Below are positions 19,113-27,919 of a DNA stretch of 64,000 nucleotides, in pieces; within the stretch, counting starts at the first letter, position 1; each line of letters begins with the position of its first letter. The position numbers were made by a program, and so were the translations under genes. The DNA lies in the NCBI RefSeq assembly GCF_019511525.1, contig NZ_JAEUAT010000009.1, positions 202,114 to 266,113 of the forward strand. Reading direction: 5' to 3'. This DNA comes from Rhizobium cauense. GTDB lineage: Bacteria; Pseudomonadota; Alphaproteobacteria; Rhizobiales; Rhizobiaceae. The notes beneath the pieces were generated by a model, which searched no databases, had not been told where the DNA came from, and was given only the letters and a program-made list of their open reading frames with translations.

Positions 19113-19886
19113 CTAGAGTACCATCGGGTAGGGAAGCGGCTCGCCGGTCTTGCTGACAATGGTCGAACCGTAGGGCTCGCGCGACGTGATCAAGAGGCTG
19201 TCGTTTGGTAATGGCCGCGCCAGCTTTCGGGCTTCCTCCCAAGGCGCGCGCATCCATACTTCGGCCTCTTCACTCGTCTGCAAAAGGACTGGCATCGCCT
19301 TCTCGTGCACCGGTCGAACGATGTCATTTGGCTCGGTTGTCAGAATTGCATAGAGATCGTCCACGGTCGAACCGTCCTTGACTTTGCGGACACTTTTCCA
19401 CTGGGGCACCCATAGGCCGGCGAAGAACATCAACGGTTTTTCGAGGGTTGCCGAGAACCAGGCATTCGGTGTCTTCCCGCCTTCCTCCTTGCTCGAAGGG
19501 TCCGGCTCTGCAAAGGTTGTCACAGGCACCAGGCAGCGGTGTTCGATCCCGAACCATCGCCTCCAGTGTGGCAAGCTGAGATTGCGGATGTTCGTGACCC
19601 CGCCGTCCGGTTCCATGCGCAGGAGTTCGTCCATGTCGACGGGAAGGCCCTTCATCCGCCGTTTTTCGGCGCGGGATTCGGCCGCTTTCTTCTGCACGTA
19701 GATTGGCGAGGGGAGGCCCCATCGGCAGTTCGCGAGCTGCCTCTTGCCGTCGGAGGTGTTTCTGATGACCGGTGCCCATTGATCCGGATTGATTTGATAG
19801 GCGGGCATGAGGTTGATCAAGCTTTCGACATCCTGTGCCCATTTGTTGACCCAGTCGCGATCCTCCATCCGGTAGAGATTACACAT
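19113..19886 (-). CDS. SRAP (YedK/HMCES-type) abasic-site protein
   Basis: A 257-residue protein. The ATG at 19886 is required because family members carry the catalytic Cys at position 2 (MCNLYRM), which forms the covalent bond with abasic sites in single-stranded DNA; GGAGG lies upstream. Other conserved elements are NPDQWAPVI, NCRWGLP, HRCLVPVTTFAEPD (the active Glu region) and VHEKAMPVLL (the active His). Family knowledge: these shield abasic sites at replication forks and are often near SOS genes. Here the imuA-imuB-dnaE2 cassette lies 2 kb away, but no LexA box was found in front of this gene. Confidence 0.92.
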   Translation of the reverse strand: MCNLYRMEDRDWVNKWAQDVESLINLMPAYQINPDQWAPVIRNTSDGKRQLANCRWGLPSPIYVQKKAAESRAEKRRMKGLPVDMDELLRMEPDGGVTNIRNLSLPHWRRWFGIEHRCLVPVTTFAEPDPSSKEEGGKTPNAWFSATLEKPLMFFAGLWVPQWKSVRKVKDGSTVDDLYAILTTEPNDIVRPVHEKAMPVLLQTSEEAEVWMRAPWEEARKLARPLPNDSLLITSREPYGSTIVSKTGEPLPYPMVL

Positions 19887-20146
19887 GCGGTCGTGGCCTC
19901 CCCTGGTTCCGGTACAGAACGTCCAATATCCCGGCGGAACATTCAAGCCACCCAATGGAGAGAGTTTTCAGCGGCCGGTTCGGCTGCTGGGCTAATTTGT
20001 AAGCGGCGCCGCCCACTTAAATCGATCTTAAAAAAAGAGCTGAAAAAGCTAATCGATTTTAATTTCTTTATTCAAAATTGCATGTTGCGGCGCAGAAAAA
20101 TTAGGAGTGTTAATCGCCCAGGAAATCCACTGTCTGGAGGCGCTGT

Positions 20147-20320
20147 ATGGTTTTCACATTTCCGCTTAATGACAAGCGCAACGTCGAGGAACTGCTAAAA
20201 CACCTGGCGGAGCATAAGCTCAATTTTCCGGGAAACTGCGTGGTATCGGTAAAGCCTCACGTCGCCCATGTCTCTTCCATGAATTCGTTCGCTTTAGGAA
20301 CTGCGCGGACGGCGTGGTAG
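20147..20320 (+). CDS. Small hypothetical protein, 57 residues
   Basis: I do not recognise this protein. The case for it is an ATG preceded by GGAGG at 6 bases and a hydrophilic, partly helical start (MVFTFPLNDKRNVEELLKHL). The rest of the 19887-20701 gap is AT-richer than its neighbours and otherwise empty, apart from an inverted repeat around ATCGAT at about 20017-20062 and the higBA promoter at its right end. The second half of the ORF looks less protein-like, so it could be a truncated gene. Confidence 0.4.
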   Translation: MVFTFPLNDKRNVEELLKHLAEHKLNFPGNCVVSVKPHVAHVSSMNSFALGTARTAW

Positions 20321-20638
20321 CCACGAGCGCGGTCTAAACCAATGAAATGGTCTGCTAGAGCGTTGGCGCCAGTAGCGCCGTTTCTACGTCCGTTGGACGC
20401 TCCAAGGTGATGCATTTCTCGGCGGTAGTGCGGTTGATCGTTCATCTCGATGAAGAGCGCTTACGGCTTTTTCTGAGGCCTGGCGGCTCGAGCGGCTGCC
20501 TTACGGCGCGCCGTCAACTATCTTTAATCTTTGATCTAACACAAAAGTGCTGTCCAGCCTTCCGCACAGACTCTTGGAATCACTGACGGACCTGTTTCAT
20601 TGGTTGCTATCTTGATCGCTGGGGACGATCCAAAGTTA

Positions 20639-20680
20639 GTTTCCAGATTGGGAATTTGAACTTGTTTCCAGATTGGGAAC
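20639..20680 (+). promoter_or_regulatory. Tandem HigA operator candidates and promoter
   Basis: GTTTCCAGATTGGGAA occurs twice (20639-20654 and 20664-20679), 25 bp apart, each an imperfect inverted repeat (TTCC/GGAA). A TATATATAGG stretch follows at about 20685. The position immediately before the toxin start fits autoregulation by the antitoxin. Confidence 0.75.
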
Positions 20681-20701
20681 GCGCTATATATAGGAGCGAG
20701 C

Positions 20702-21013
20702 GTGAACGTTATCGCGAAGTCCGCTTTGGTCAATTTCTGGAATGGTCTGCCGAAAGGAGTGCCAAGAGAAACCGCTGAAGCGGCGATGACGGAATGGTAT
20801 GCCACAGCATCAAAGGCAAGCTGGAGCAATTTCAGTGAGCTGAAGAAAACTTTCAATTCGGCCGACATTGTCGCCGGCAACAAGGTGATTTTCGACGTGG
20901 GTGGCAATAAATACCGCATTGTGGGGTTGGTCGCGTTTCGGACGAAACGGATTTTCGTTCTGTTTGTCGGGACACATGCCCAGTACGATGCGGTTGACTT
21001 GGCAAAACTCTGA
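20702..21013 (+). CDS. higB: HigB-family type II toxin
   Basis: A 103-residue protein of the HigB mRNA-interferase fold: SKASWSNFSELKKTFNSADIV, then FDVGGNKYRIVGLVAF (core strands) and RTKRIFVLFVGTHAQYDAVD near the C-terminus, the usual family ending. The start is GTG at 20702 with GGAG 6 bases upstream. Family knowledge: a ribosome-dependent RNase that cuts translated mRNA. As in most hig loci, toxin precedes antitoxin (17-bp gap). Confidence 0.93.
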   Translation: MNVIAKSALVNFWNGLPKGVPRETAEAAMTEWYATASKASWSNFSELKKTFNSADIVAGNKVIFDVGGNKYRIVGLVAFRTKRIFVLFVGTHAQYDAVDLAKL

Positions 21014-21030
21014 TGTGAGAGGAAGTCGAT

Positions 21031-21411
21031 ATGTTGGATTTGAAAGCTTTCCGAACCCTTCAGAGTGAAGATGAGTATAACGCCGCGTTGAAGGAAGTCC
21101 GGCCGTACTTCGAGAATGAACCCGAGGAAGGCTCTGAAGAAGCGGCTCATTTTGATGCGCTTGTCCTTCTGATCGAACAGTATGAAGGCAAAGCCTACCC
21201 AATCCCGGCTGCAAGCCCGGTCCAGGTTGTTAAGTCGGTGATGGCTGCTAACAATTACACTCGCGCGGATCTGGTAGCCGTTATTGGCTCCAAATCGCGC
21301 GCCGCCGATCTTCTGAATGGCAAGCGGGAAATCAATCTCGAGCAGATTCGAAAGCTCAGCAAGGAATGGAACATTCCGGCTGGCTCGTTGATTGGCGACG
21401 TCGCCGCTTAA
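21031..21411 (+). CDS. higA: HigA-type antitoxin with HTH domain
   Basis: A 126-residue partner of the toxin. The acidic N-terminal half (PYFENEPEEGSEEAAHFDALVLLIEQYE) is of the kind that wraps the toxin; the C-terminal half is an HTH: VKSVMAANNYTRADLVAVIGSKSRAADLLNGKREINLEQIRKL, with the SKSR recognition helix. It follows the toxin after a GAGG ribosome site. It probably represses the operon by binding the tandem repeats upstream. Confidence 0.93.
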   Translation: MLDLKAFRTLQSEDEYNAALKEVRPYFENEPEEGSEEAAHFDALVLLIEQYEGKAYPIPAASPVQVVKSVMAANNYTRADLVAVIGSKSRAADLLNGKREINLEQIRKLSKEWNIPAGSLIGDVAA

Positions 21412-21499
21412 CAGCGGACTCTGTTGCGCCGATCGCCATCCATTAATGCTGCAGACTTTTGGTCACATTGAGATAGGCCTCGCAGGCTCATTGGGCTGG

Positions 21500-21757
21500 T
21501 CAATCATCCGGGCTCGAAGCGAGACAAGGAAAGTAAGCCTTACAGCGGTCGATGCCGTCTGCATTGTTCATCATTGAGCAGCCCACAGTCAGGCGCCGTC
21601 TGAGTTGCTGGAAGGGTAGGCTGGCCCCGTACTGCCTGATCACTGTTTTACGATCCAGTTCTATCCGTCGATCGCAGGCGCGGCATTCAAAGCTGATGAC
21701 CGCGCCCCGAAACTGACGAAGCGTCTGATCATGGCAGGAATTTTTTCTTATCGGCAA
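21500..21757 (-). CDS. Small zinc-ribbon-like protein
   Basis: An 85-residue basic protein with four cysteines in a CxxC...C...C pattern (ECRACDRR, VGCSMMN, DRCKAYF). The layout ISFECRACDRRIELDR ... YGASLPFQQLRRRLTVGC resembles small alphaproteobacterial proteins of unknown function that I recognise by pattern only; metal binding is likely. The start is TTG at 21757 with only a weak AGGG upstream, the main reason for caution. It lies between higA and imuA on the other strand. Confidence 0.6.
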   Translation of the reverse strand: MPIRKNSCHDQTLRQFRGAVISFECRACDRRIELDRKTVIRQYGASLPFQQLRRRLTVGCSMMNNADGIDRCKAYFPCLASSPDD

Positions 21758-21892
21758 GATATCATATGCCCTGTGGATCGACTGTGGTTACCGCCTTGAA
21801 TTCCCTCAAGGATCGCTCGCTGGTGTCGCTGTGGATGGGCTGTGGGATCAAAATCCACCCGAAATGCGTCCGTTGACTCGAATTACAGAAAG

Positions 21893-21907
21893 GAACAAAC
21901 GTAGAAC
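21893..21907 (+). promoter_or_regulatory. LexA (SOS) box
   Basis: GAAC at 21893 and GAAC at 21904 with exactly 7 bases between (AAACGTA): a perfect alphaproteobacterial LexA box of the direct-repeat type. It lies 20 bp before the imuA start, so DNA damage should induce the cassette. Confidence 0.9.
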
Positions 21908-21926
21908 ATACTCGCTTTTAGACGAG

Positions 21927-22712
21927 ATGGAACCCTCATTTTGGCGAAGGCTACAGATGGCGCACGCGGGCGCAAACCTTGTGATCACCGAGCTTCGAGA
22001 ACGCATCTCGCATCTTGAAGGCAACAAAGCGCGGCGAGCCCAGACACTACCATTTGGCGTCCGCGAGATCGATAACCACCTGCCTGGCGGAGGATTGTCC
22101 TTCGGAGCCATCCACGAGTTTGCCGGTGGCGGGGCAGGGACCGTCGATGGTGCGGCCGCAGCATTGTTTGCAGCTGGGATTGCTGCGCGAACAAAGGGGA
22201 AGGTCATATGGTGCCTGACACGGCCAGACCTGTTTTTTCCTGCGTTGGCACAGGCGGGCCTCCATCCAAACCGGGTCATCTTCGTCGAGGCTGACAGGGA
22301 AGAGGACGTCCTTGCTTCCATGGAAGAGGCGCTTTCGTTCGGCGGGCTCGGGGCCGTCGTCGCCGAACTTGTCCGCCTCCCGATGACCGCTTCGCGACGG
22401 CTGCAATTGGCCGCCGAAAAATCAGGAACGATTGGCCTCGTCGTTCGACGATGGCGGCGGCAGACCGAGGCGAGCGATTTCGGCCAGCCGACGGCGTCGA
22501 CGACCCGTTGGAGGGTGAGTGTGATGCCCTCGCAAGAGCTTCCGGTTCCAGGGGTTGGCCGTGCGCGGTGGTTTCTCGAGTTGATGAGAGTGAAAGCGGG
22601 CGAGTGCGCAGAGTTTACAGTTGGAGCGTGTGATGCCGCGGGTCGTATCAATCTTTCTACCGAATTTGCCGACCGACCGGATCAGGCGCGCCGATCCGTC
22701 CATTCCCGCTGA
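21927..22712 (+). CDS. imuA: ImuA, RecA-like mutasome accessory protein
   Basis: About 261 residues. The ATG at 21927 is chosen because the LexA box lies just upstream and an earlier in-frame start would place the box inside the gene. The protein has a RecA/RadA-like core: ARRAQTLPFGVREIDNHLPGGGLSFGAIHEFAG, with the loop in place of a classical Walker A, then GKVIWCLTRPDLFFPALAQAGL and VAELVRLPMTASRRLQLAAE. In known systems ImuA joins ImuB and DnaE2 in error-prone lesion bypass. Its last 80 bp overlap imuB in another frame. Its ending resembles other ImuA proteins (CDAAGRINL), so the overlap seems genuine. Confidence 0.9.
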   Translation: MEPSFWRRLQMAHAGANLVITELRERISHLEGNKARRAQTLPFGVREIDNHLPGGGLSFGAIHEFAGGGAGTVDGAAAALFAAGIAARTKGKVIWCLTRPDLFFPALAQAGLHPNRVIFVEADREEDVLASMEEALSFGGLGAVVAELVRLPMTASRRLQLAAEKSGTIGLVVRRWRRQTEASDFGQPTASTTRWRVSVMPSQELPVPGVGRARWFLELMRVKAGECAEFTVGACDAAGRINLSTEFADRPDQARRSVHSR

Positions 22713-24144
22713 ACAGGCAATCGCCGTCATTGCCCGCAGCGGTTCGAAGCGTTGGGTATCCGCCGTCGACACCGCCGCACGGAAGGCCGGCGTCCATGTT
22801 GGCATGCCGGCAGCAAAGGCGCAGGCGCTGTTTCGAGGACTTGTTCTTGTCGATGCCGATGCTGTTGAAGACGCCGCTGCCCTTGAACGCATTACGCTCT
22901 GGGCGCTCACGCAATACTCGCCAATCGTTGCTGTCGACGGTCAGGACGGGATCGTGATGGACACAGAGGGTGCCGACCATCTGCAAGGTGGCGAGCATAT
23001 GATGCTAACCGGCATCGCCAACCGGTTTCGAACAAAGGGCCTCTCTGTCCGGGTGGCAATCGCCGACACGTGGGGTGCATCTCACGCCTGCGTACGGGCC
23101 AGCCGACGCGAGACGCTTATTGTTCCGTTCAAGGAAACTGCCCGTTCCGTGGAAGCGCTTCCGATCCATTTGCTGCGGCTTCCAGACACGGTCGTCGTTG
23201 ATCTTCGAACACTGGGGTTTAGGACCATCGGTGAACTCTCCGCAACGCCACGTGCCCCGCTTACTCTGCGATTTGGCCCTGAAATCGGCCGCCGTCTCGA
23301 TCAGATGTATGGCCGTCTCGCCGAACCGATTGATCCCGTCAGGGGGCCTGAATTGATCGAGGTCTCGCGCTCGTTTGCCGAGCCGATCGGTGCTGCGGAG
23401 ACGATCAACAAATATGTTGGTCGGCTTATCGTAAGCCTCATCACCGAACTACAGCGCAAAGGGCTCGGTGTCCGACGGGTCGATCTGATCGTCGAGAAGG
23501 TTGATGGGACAAGGCAGGCTATCCGCGCCGGCACAGCCAAGCCCGCCCGCGACGCTGCATGGCTGACAAAGCTCTTCCGCGACCGGACCGAAAAGATCGA
23601 GCCTGGTTTTGGGATCGAGAAACTTTCGCTGGTCGCGATCATGACGGAGCCTCTTAAAGAGGAACAGCGGTCGTCATCTCTGGTGGAGGAGGATACGACC
23701 GACATCACACCCTTGATCGACATTTTTGGCAACCGTGGGCAGCGCGTCTACCGGCTCGCGCCGATCGCGTCCGACGTTCCCGAACGAAGTGTGCAAAGGG
23801 TCGGCGCAGCGGCCGAGGAAACCAACGAGACCTGGGTCTACCATTGGCCGCGTCCCGTCAGACTTCTGCATCGGCCCGACCCGATCGAAGCCATCGCACT
23901 TCTTCCCGACAGACCGCCAGTCAGCATCACATGGCGGGGCAGACGCCGCAAGATCGTGCGGGCGGACGGGCCGGAGCGGGTATTCGGCGAATGGTGGAAG
24001 CGAGACAGCGAGCTTGAGGCGGTCCGCGACTACTTCGTCGTCGAAGATGAGAGCGGTCAGCGGCTTTGGGTTTTTCGCTCCGGCGATGGGGTCGATCCGG
24101 AGACGGGATCACATCGCTGGTACATGCACGGGATATTTGCATGA
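22633..24144 (+). CDS. imuB: ImuB, Y-family-like polymerase subunit
   Basis: A 503-residue protein. The ATG at 22633 follows GGAG by 6 bases. It keeps the Y-family shape (ALTQYSPIVAVDGQDGIVMDTEGADHL, then the little-finger-like SRSFAEPIGAAETI) but lacks the standard catalytic acidic cluster: the N-terminal FLPNLPTDRIRR replaces DMDxFF, as expected for ImuB, which acts as a clamp-binding organiser rather than a polymerase. It overlaps imuA by 80 bp and dnaE2 by 4 bp (ATGA), so the three are made together. Confidence 0.93.
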   Translation: MPRVVSIFLPNLPTDRIRRADPSIPAEQAIAVIARSGSKRWVSAVDTAARKAGVHVGMPAAKAQALFRGLVLVDADAVEDAAALERITLWALTQYSPIVAVDGQDGIVMDTEGADHLQGGEHMMLTGIANRFRTKGLSVRVAIADTWGASHACVRASRRETLIVPFKETARSVEALPIHLLRLPDTVVVDLRTLGFRTIGELSATPRAPLTLRFGPEIGRRLDQMYGRLAEPIDPVRGPELIEVSRSFAEPIGAAETINKYVGRLIVSLITELQRKGLGVRRVDLIVEKVDGTRQAIRAGTAKPARDAAWLTKLFRDRTEKIEPGFGIEKLSLVAIMTEPLKEEQRSSSLVEEDTTDITPLIDIFGNRGQRVYRLAPIASDVPERSVQRVGAAAEETNETWVYHWPRPVRLLHRPDPIEAIALLPDRPPVSITWRGRRRKIVRADGPERVFGEWWKRDSELEAVRDYFVVEDESGQRLWVFRSGDGVDPETGSHRWYMHGIFA

Positions 24145-27100
24145 AATACGCCGAGCTTCAGGTCACCACACATTTCAGCTTTCTTAGAGGGGCGTCTTCG
24201 GCAGATGAGCTGTTTGTAGCAGCCAAGGAACTCGGCATAGGAGCGATCGGCGTCGTCGACCGCAACAGCCTTGCAGGTATCGTTCGGGCGCTCGAAGCCT
24301 CTCGTTCTACCGGCATCCGCCTTGTTGTCGGTTGCCGGCTGGATCTGCAAGACGGCATGTCAATTCTCGTCTATCCCACAGATCGCGCGGCATACTCGCG
24401 ACTGACACGCCTGCTGACACTTGGGAAGAGTAGGGGTGGCAAGGCAAAGTGTATCCTGACGATCGAAGACGTTGCACTCTATGCGGATGGGCTGATCGGT
24501 ATTTTCGTGCCGGACCTTCCAGACGAGACCTGCGCGATCCAGATGAGGAAGATGGCCGATCTCTTCCAGGATAGGGCCTACGTCTCACTCTGCCTGAGGC
24601 GGCGTCCGAATGACCAGTTGCGGCTTCACGCGATTTCGCAGATTGCTGCACGCTACAAGGTTCGCACGGTCGTCACCAACGACGTCCTTTTTCACGAGCC
24701 CGGGCGGCGACAGCTCCAGGACATCGTCACCTGTATCCGCAACAACACGACAATCGATGACGTTGGCTTCGAGCGCGAGCGGCATGCCGACCGCTATCTG
24801 AAACCACCCGAAGAGATGGAGCGCCTCTTTCCGCGCTACCCCGAAGCCCTCGCCCGCACGATGGAGATCGTTGCCCGTTGTCGTTTCAGCCTTGAGGAGC
24901 TGACCTATCAGTATCCGGAGGAAGCGATTGTCACAGGCATGGATGCCCAGCAGTCGCTCGAACACTATGTCCGCGAATGCATCCCGATCCGCTATCCCGA
25001 AGGTCTGCCGCGAAAGGTGCTTAAGGTCGTCAAGCACGAACTCGACCTCATCCGGTCGATGAAATACGCTCCATATTTCCTGACTGTGTTCAGCATCGTC
25101 CGCTTCGCGCGGTCGCAAGGCATTCTCTGCCAGGGCAGGGGATCGGCGGCCAATTCGGCGGTCTGCTACATCCTTGGCATCACCTCGATCGACCCTGACA
25201 CCAATGACCTGCTCTTCGAACGCTTCATTTCCCAGGAGCGCGATGAGCCGCCTGATATCGACGTCGATTTCGAGCACGAGCGCCGGGAGGAGGTCATTCA
25301 GTGGATCTACAAGACCTATGGTCACGACAAGGCAGCCCTCTGCGCGACCGTCACGCGGTATCGGGCAAAAGGCGCGATCCGTGACGTCGGCAAGGCGCTC
25401 GGGCTTCCCGAAGATATCATCAAGGCCCTGTCATCGGGCATGTGGTCGTGGTCCGAGGAACTGGTCAGCGATCGCAAGGTTCGCGAGCAAGGCCTCAACC
25501 CGGAAGACCGACGGCTTGCGCTAACGCTCAAGCTTGCGCAGCAATTGATGGGGGCGCCACGCCATCTCGGCCAACATCCAGGAGGTTTCGTTCTCACCCA
25601 CGACAGGCTCGACGACCTCGTTCCTATCGAACCCGCGTCGATGGCCGACCGCCAGGTCATCGAGTGGGACAAGGACGACATAGAGGCGCTCAAATTCATG
25701 AAGGTCGACGTTCTGGCACTCGGCATGCTGACCTGCATGTCGAAAGCCTTCGATCTCATCCGCGAGCATAAGGACGAGCACCTGGACCTTGCGGGCATTC
25801 CGCAGGAAGACCCCGCCACCTATGCGATGATCCGCAAGGCGGACACGCTTGGCACCTTCCAGATTGAGTCCCGCGCACAGATGGCGATGCTGCCGCGCAT
25901 GAAGCCGAGGACCTTCTATGACCTGGTAATCCAGGTTGCGATTGTTCGACCCGGTCCAATCCAGGGCGACATGGTCCATCCCTACCTCAGACGGCGCGAA
26001 GGGAAGGAGGCTGTCGTGTACCCGACGCCCGAGCTCGAGGCTGTCCTTGGAAAAACTTTGGGTGTTCCGCTCTTTCAGGAGAGCGCGATGAAGGTTGCGA
26101 TGGTCTGCGCCGGCTTTACCGGCGGCGAGGCCGACCAGCTTCGAAAGTCGATGGCGACCTTTAAATTCACAGGCGGGGTCAGCCGCTTCAAGGACAAGCT
26201 GGTCTCCGGGATGATCAAGAACGGGTACTCGGCCGAGTTTGCTGAGAAGACCTTCAGCCAGCTTGAGGGCTTTGGTTCGTATGGCTTCCCGGAATCCCAC
26301 GCCGCCTCTTTCGCCCTGATCGCCTACGCCAGCAATTTCGTGAAGTGCCATTTCCCCGATGCCTTCTGTGCTGCGCTCCTGAACTCTCAACCAATGGGCT
26401 TTTATGCTCCGGCCCAGATTGTGGGCGACGCTCGCGCACACGGCGTCGAGGTCCGGCCCGTTTGCATTAATCAGTCTCGGTGGGACTGCACGCTTGAGCG
26501 AATTGGAACGACGGACCGTCACGCCGTGCGCCTCGGCATGCGGTTGGTGAGGGGCTTGGCCGTAGCCGATGCCGCAAGGATCGTCACTGCAAGGATGAAT
26601 GCGCCGTTTGAATCCGTTGATGATGTCTGGCGACGATCGGACGTACCCACGGAAGCGTTGGTGCAGCTCTCCCAGGCCGATGCATTCCTGCCGGCTCTTG
26701 GGCATCAGCGCCGGGATGCCATATGGGCGATAAAGGCGCTTCGCGACGAGCCATTGCCGCTATTTGCTGCAGCTTCTAATCGCGAGGCACGAGCGATCGC
26801 AGAACAACAGGAGCCTGAGGTATCGCTTCGGCAGATGACAGATGGACACAACGTCGTCCAGGACTACAGCCATGTCGGGCTGACCTTGAGGGATCATCCG
26901 ATTTCGTTCCTGAGGAAGGACTTGTGCGAGCGGCGGATCGTAAGCTGCCACGAGGCGATGAATGCTCGCGATGGCCGTTGGCTGATGACGGCGGGACTCG
27001 TGCTGGTCCGGCAAAAGCCCGGATCGGCCAAGGGCGTCCTGTTCATGACGATCGAAGACGAAACAGGCCCGGCAAACATCGTGGTTTGGCCAAGCCTGTT

Positions 27101-27401
27101 TGAGCGCTCTCGGCGCGTCGTTCTCGGGGCGTCCATGATGGCAATCAACGGGCGCATTCAGCGGGAAGGGGATGTCGTGCATCTCGTAGCACAACAGGTT
27201 TTCGATCTTTCTGAAGATCTGTCGAGCCTCGCTGACCGTGACACGGAATTCAGGTTGCCGACCGGCCGCGGTGATGAATTTGCGCATGGTTCGCCGGGAG
27301 CTATGGATTCTCGCGAGAGGGCAGTGGCGAAGCCTCGAGATATGTTCGTTCCTGACCTTCATATTGATACGCTCAAGTTGAAGAGCAGGAACTTTCACTA
27401 G
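24141..27401 (+). CDS. dnaE2: Error-prone DNA polymerase DnaE2 (ImuC)
   Basis: A 1086-residue C-family polymerase. The ATG at 24141 overlaps the imuB stop. An N-terminal PHP domain (AELQVTTHFSFLRGASSADEL) is followed by the palm with PPDIDVDFEHERREEV near residue 370 (catalytic aspartates), the GQHPGGFV and SYGFPESHAASFALIAYASN segments, and a C-terminal OB-fold (GSAKGVLFMTIEDETGPANIVVW). The extreme C-terminus is DLHIDTLKLKSRNFH, a standard DnaE2 ending. A decayed copy of this tail occurs at 34152-34226. It performs the DNA synthesis step of SOS mutagenesis. Confidence 0.96.
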   Translation: MKYAELQVTTHFSFLRGASSADELFVAAKELGIGAIGVVDRNSLAGIVRALEASRSTGIRLVVGCRLDLQDGMSILVYPTDRAAYSRLTRLLTLGKSRGGKAKCILTIEDVALYADGLIGIFVPDLPDETCAIQMRKMADLFQDRAYVSLCLRRRPNDQLRLHAISQIAARYKVRTVVTNDVLFHEPGRRQLQDIVTCIRNNTTIDDVGFERERHADRYLKPPEEMERLFPRYPEALARTMEIVARCRFSLEELTYQYPEEAIVTGMDAQQSLEHYVRECIPIRYPEGLPRKVLKVVKHELDLIRSMKYAPYFLTVFSIVRFARSQGILCQGRGSAANSAVCYILGITSIDPDTNDLLFERFISQERDEPPDIDVDFEHERREEVIQWIYKTYGHDKAALCATVTRYRAKGAIRDVGKALGLPEDIIKALSSGMWSWSEELVSDRKVREQGLNPEDRRLALTLKLAQQLMGAPRHLGQHPGGFVLTHDRLDDLVPIEPASMADRQVIEWDKDDIEALKFMKVDVLALGMLTCMSKAFDLIREHKDEHLDLAGIPQEDPATYAMIRKADTLGTFQIESRAQMAMLPRMKPRTFYDLVIQVAIVRPGPIQGDMVHPYLRRREGKEAVVYPTPELEAVLGKTLGVPLFQESAMKVAMVCAGFTGGEADQLRKSMATFKFTGGVSRFKDKLVSGMIKNGYSAEFAEKTFSQLEGFGSYGFPESHAASFALIAYASNFVKCHFPDAFCAALLNSQPMGFYAPAQIVGDARAHGVEVRPVCINQSRWDCTLERIGTTDRHAVRLGMRLVRGLAVADAARIVTARMNAPFESVDDVWRRSDVPTEALVQLSQADAFLPALGHQRRDAIWAIKALRDEPLPLFAAASNREARAIAEQQEPEVSLRQMTDGHNVVQDYSHVGLTLRDHPISFLRKDLCERRIVSCHEAMNARDGRWLMTAGLVLVRQKPGSAKGVLFMTIEDETGPANIVVWPSLFERSRRVVLGASMMAINGRIQREGDVVHLVAQQVFDLSEDLSSLADRDTEFRLPTGRGDEFAHGSPGAMDSRERAVAKPRDMFVPDLHIDTLKLKSRNFH

Positions 27402-27531
27402 CGAAGGATCTCGCCGGCGACATTGAGCGATCCAATCGCCAATCCTCAAGAACCGGTCGGCACGTTCAGATCCGTGAGGAGGTGGCAGATCAGTCCGGGG
27501 TCTCATCATGCCAGCCGGTAGCACACCACGC

Positions 27532-27565
27532 TTGACACCCGCAACATATCCATTATTCTGGATAT
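27532..27565 (+). promoter_or_regulatory. arsR promoter and operator
   Basis: TTGACA (27532-27537) and TATTCT (27554-27559) are spaced by 16 bp. An inverted repeat ATATCC/GGATAT (27546-27551 and 27560-27565) covers the -10 and ends directly at the ATG. The predicted transcription start falls at or beside the A of the ATG, so the mRNA may be leaderless. Confidence 0.65.
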
Positions 27566-27919
27566 ATGGAAAATAACACAGCGATAGCAGCCCTTGCGGC
27601 CCTGGCACAGAACACTCGGCTTGAGACCTTTCGTTTGCTCGTGAGGCACGAACCGGACGGGATTCCGGCGGGCGAGCTTGCGCGACTGCTCGATGTTCCC
27701 CAGAATACCATGTCGGCGCACCTTGCGACACTCTCACGCGCCGGCTTGGTGAAGAGCGAGCGCCAAAGCCGATCGATCATCTACCGGGCTGACCTCGACG
27801 GCCTTCGCGACCTGACACTCTTTCTGCTCAAGGACTGTTGTGGCGGTTCGACAGAACTTTGCGAGCCGCTCATCGCGGAACTCACGCCCTGCTGCGCTCC
27901 GGGAGCGACGTTATGTTGA
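27566..27919 (+). CDS. arsR: ArsR-family arsenic-responsive repressor
   Basis: A 117-residue winged-helix regulator: LAQNTRLETFRLLVRHEPDGIPAGELARLLDVPQNTMSAHLATLSRAGLV is the HTH region. The C-terminal end carries cysteine pairs (KDCCGG, TPCCAPG) likely to bind As(III). It is the first gene of the plus-strand ars operon and overlaps the next gene by 7 bp. No clear ribosome site is present ahead of the ATG, which agrees with the leaderless promoter geometry. Binding of arsenite should lift repression of the operon. Confidence 0.93.
   Translation: MENNTAIAALAALAQNTRLETFRLLVRHEPDGIPAGELARLLDVPQNTMSAHLATLSRAGLVKSERQSRSIIYRADLDGLRDLTLFLLKDCCGGSTELCEPLIAELTPCCAPGATLC

Noticed and set aside
25521..26705. 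Minus-strand ORF of 394 codons inside dnaE2
   Set aside because: It is the mirror of a high-GC polymerase gene; DnaE2 motifs decide the strand.
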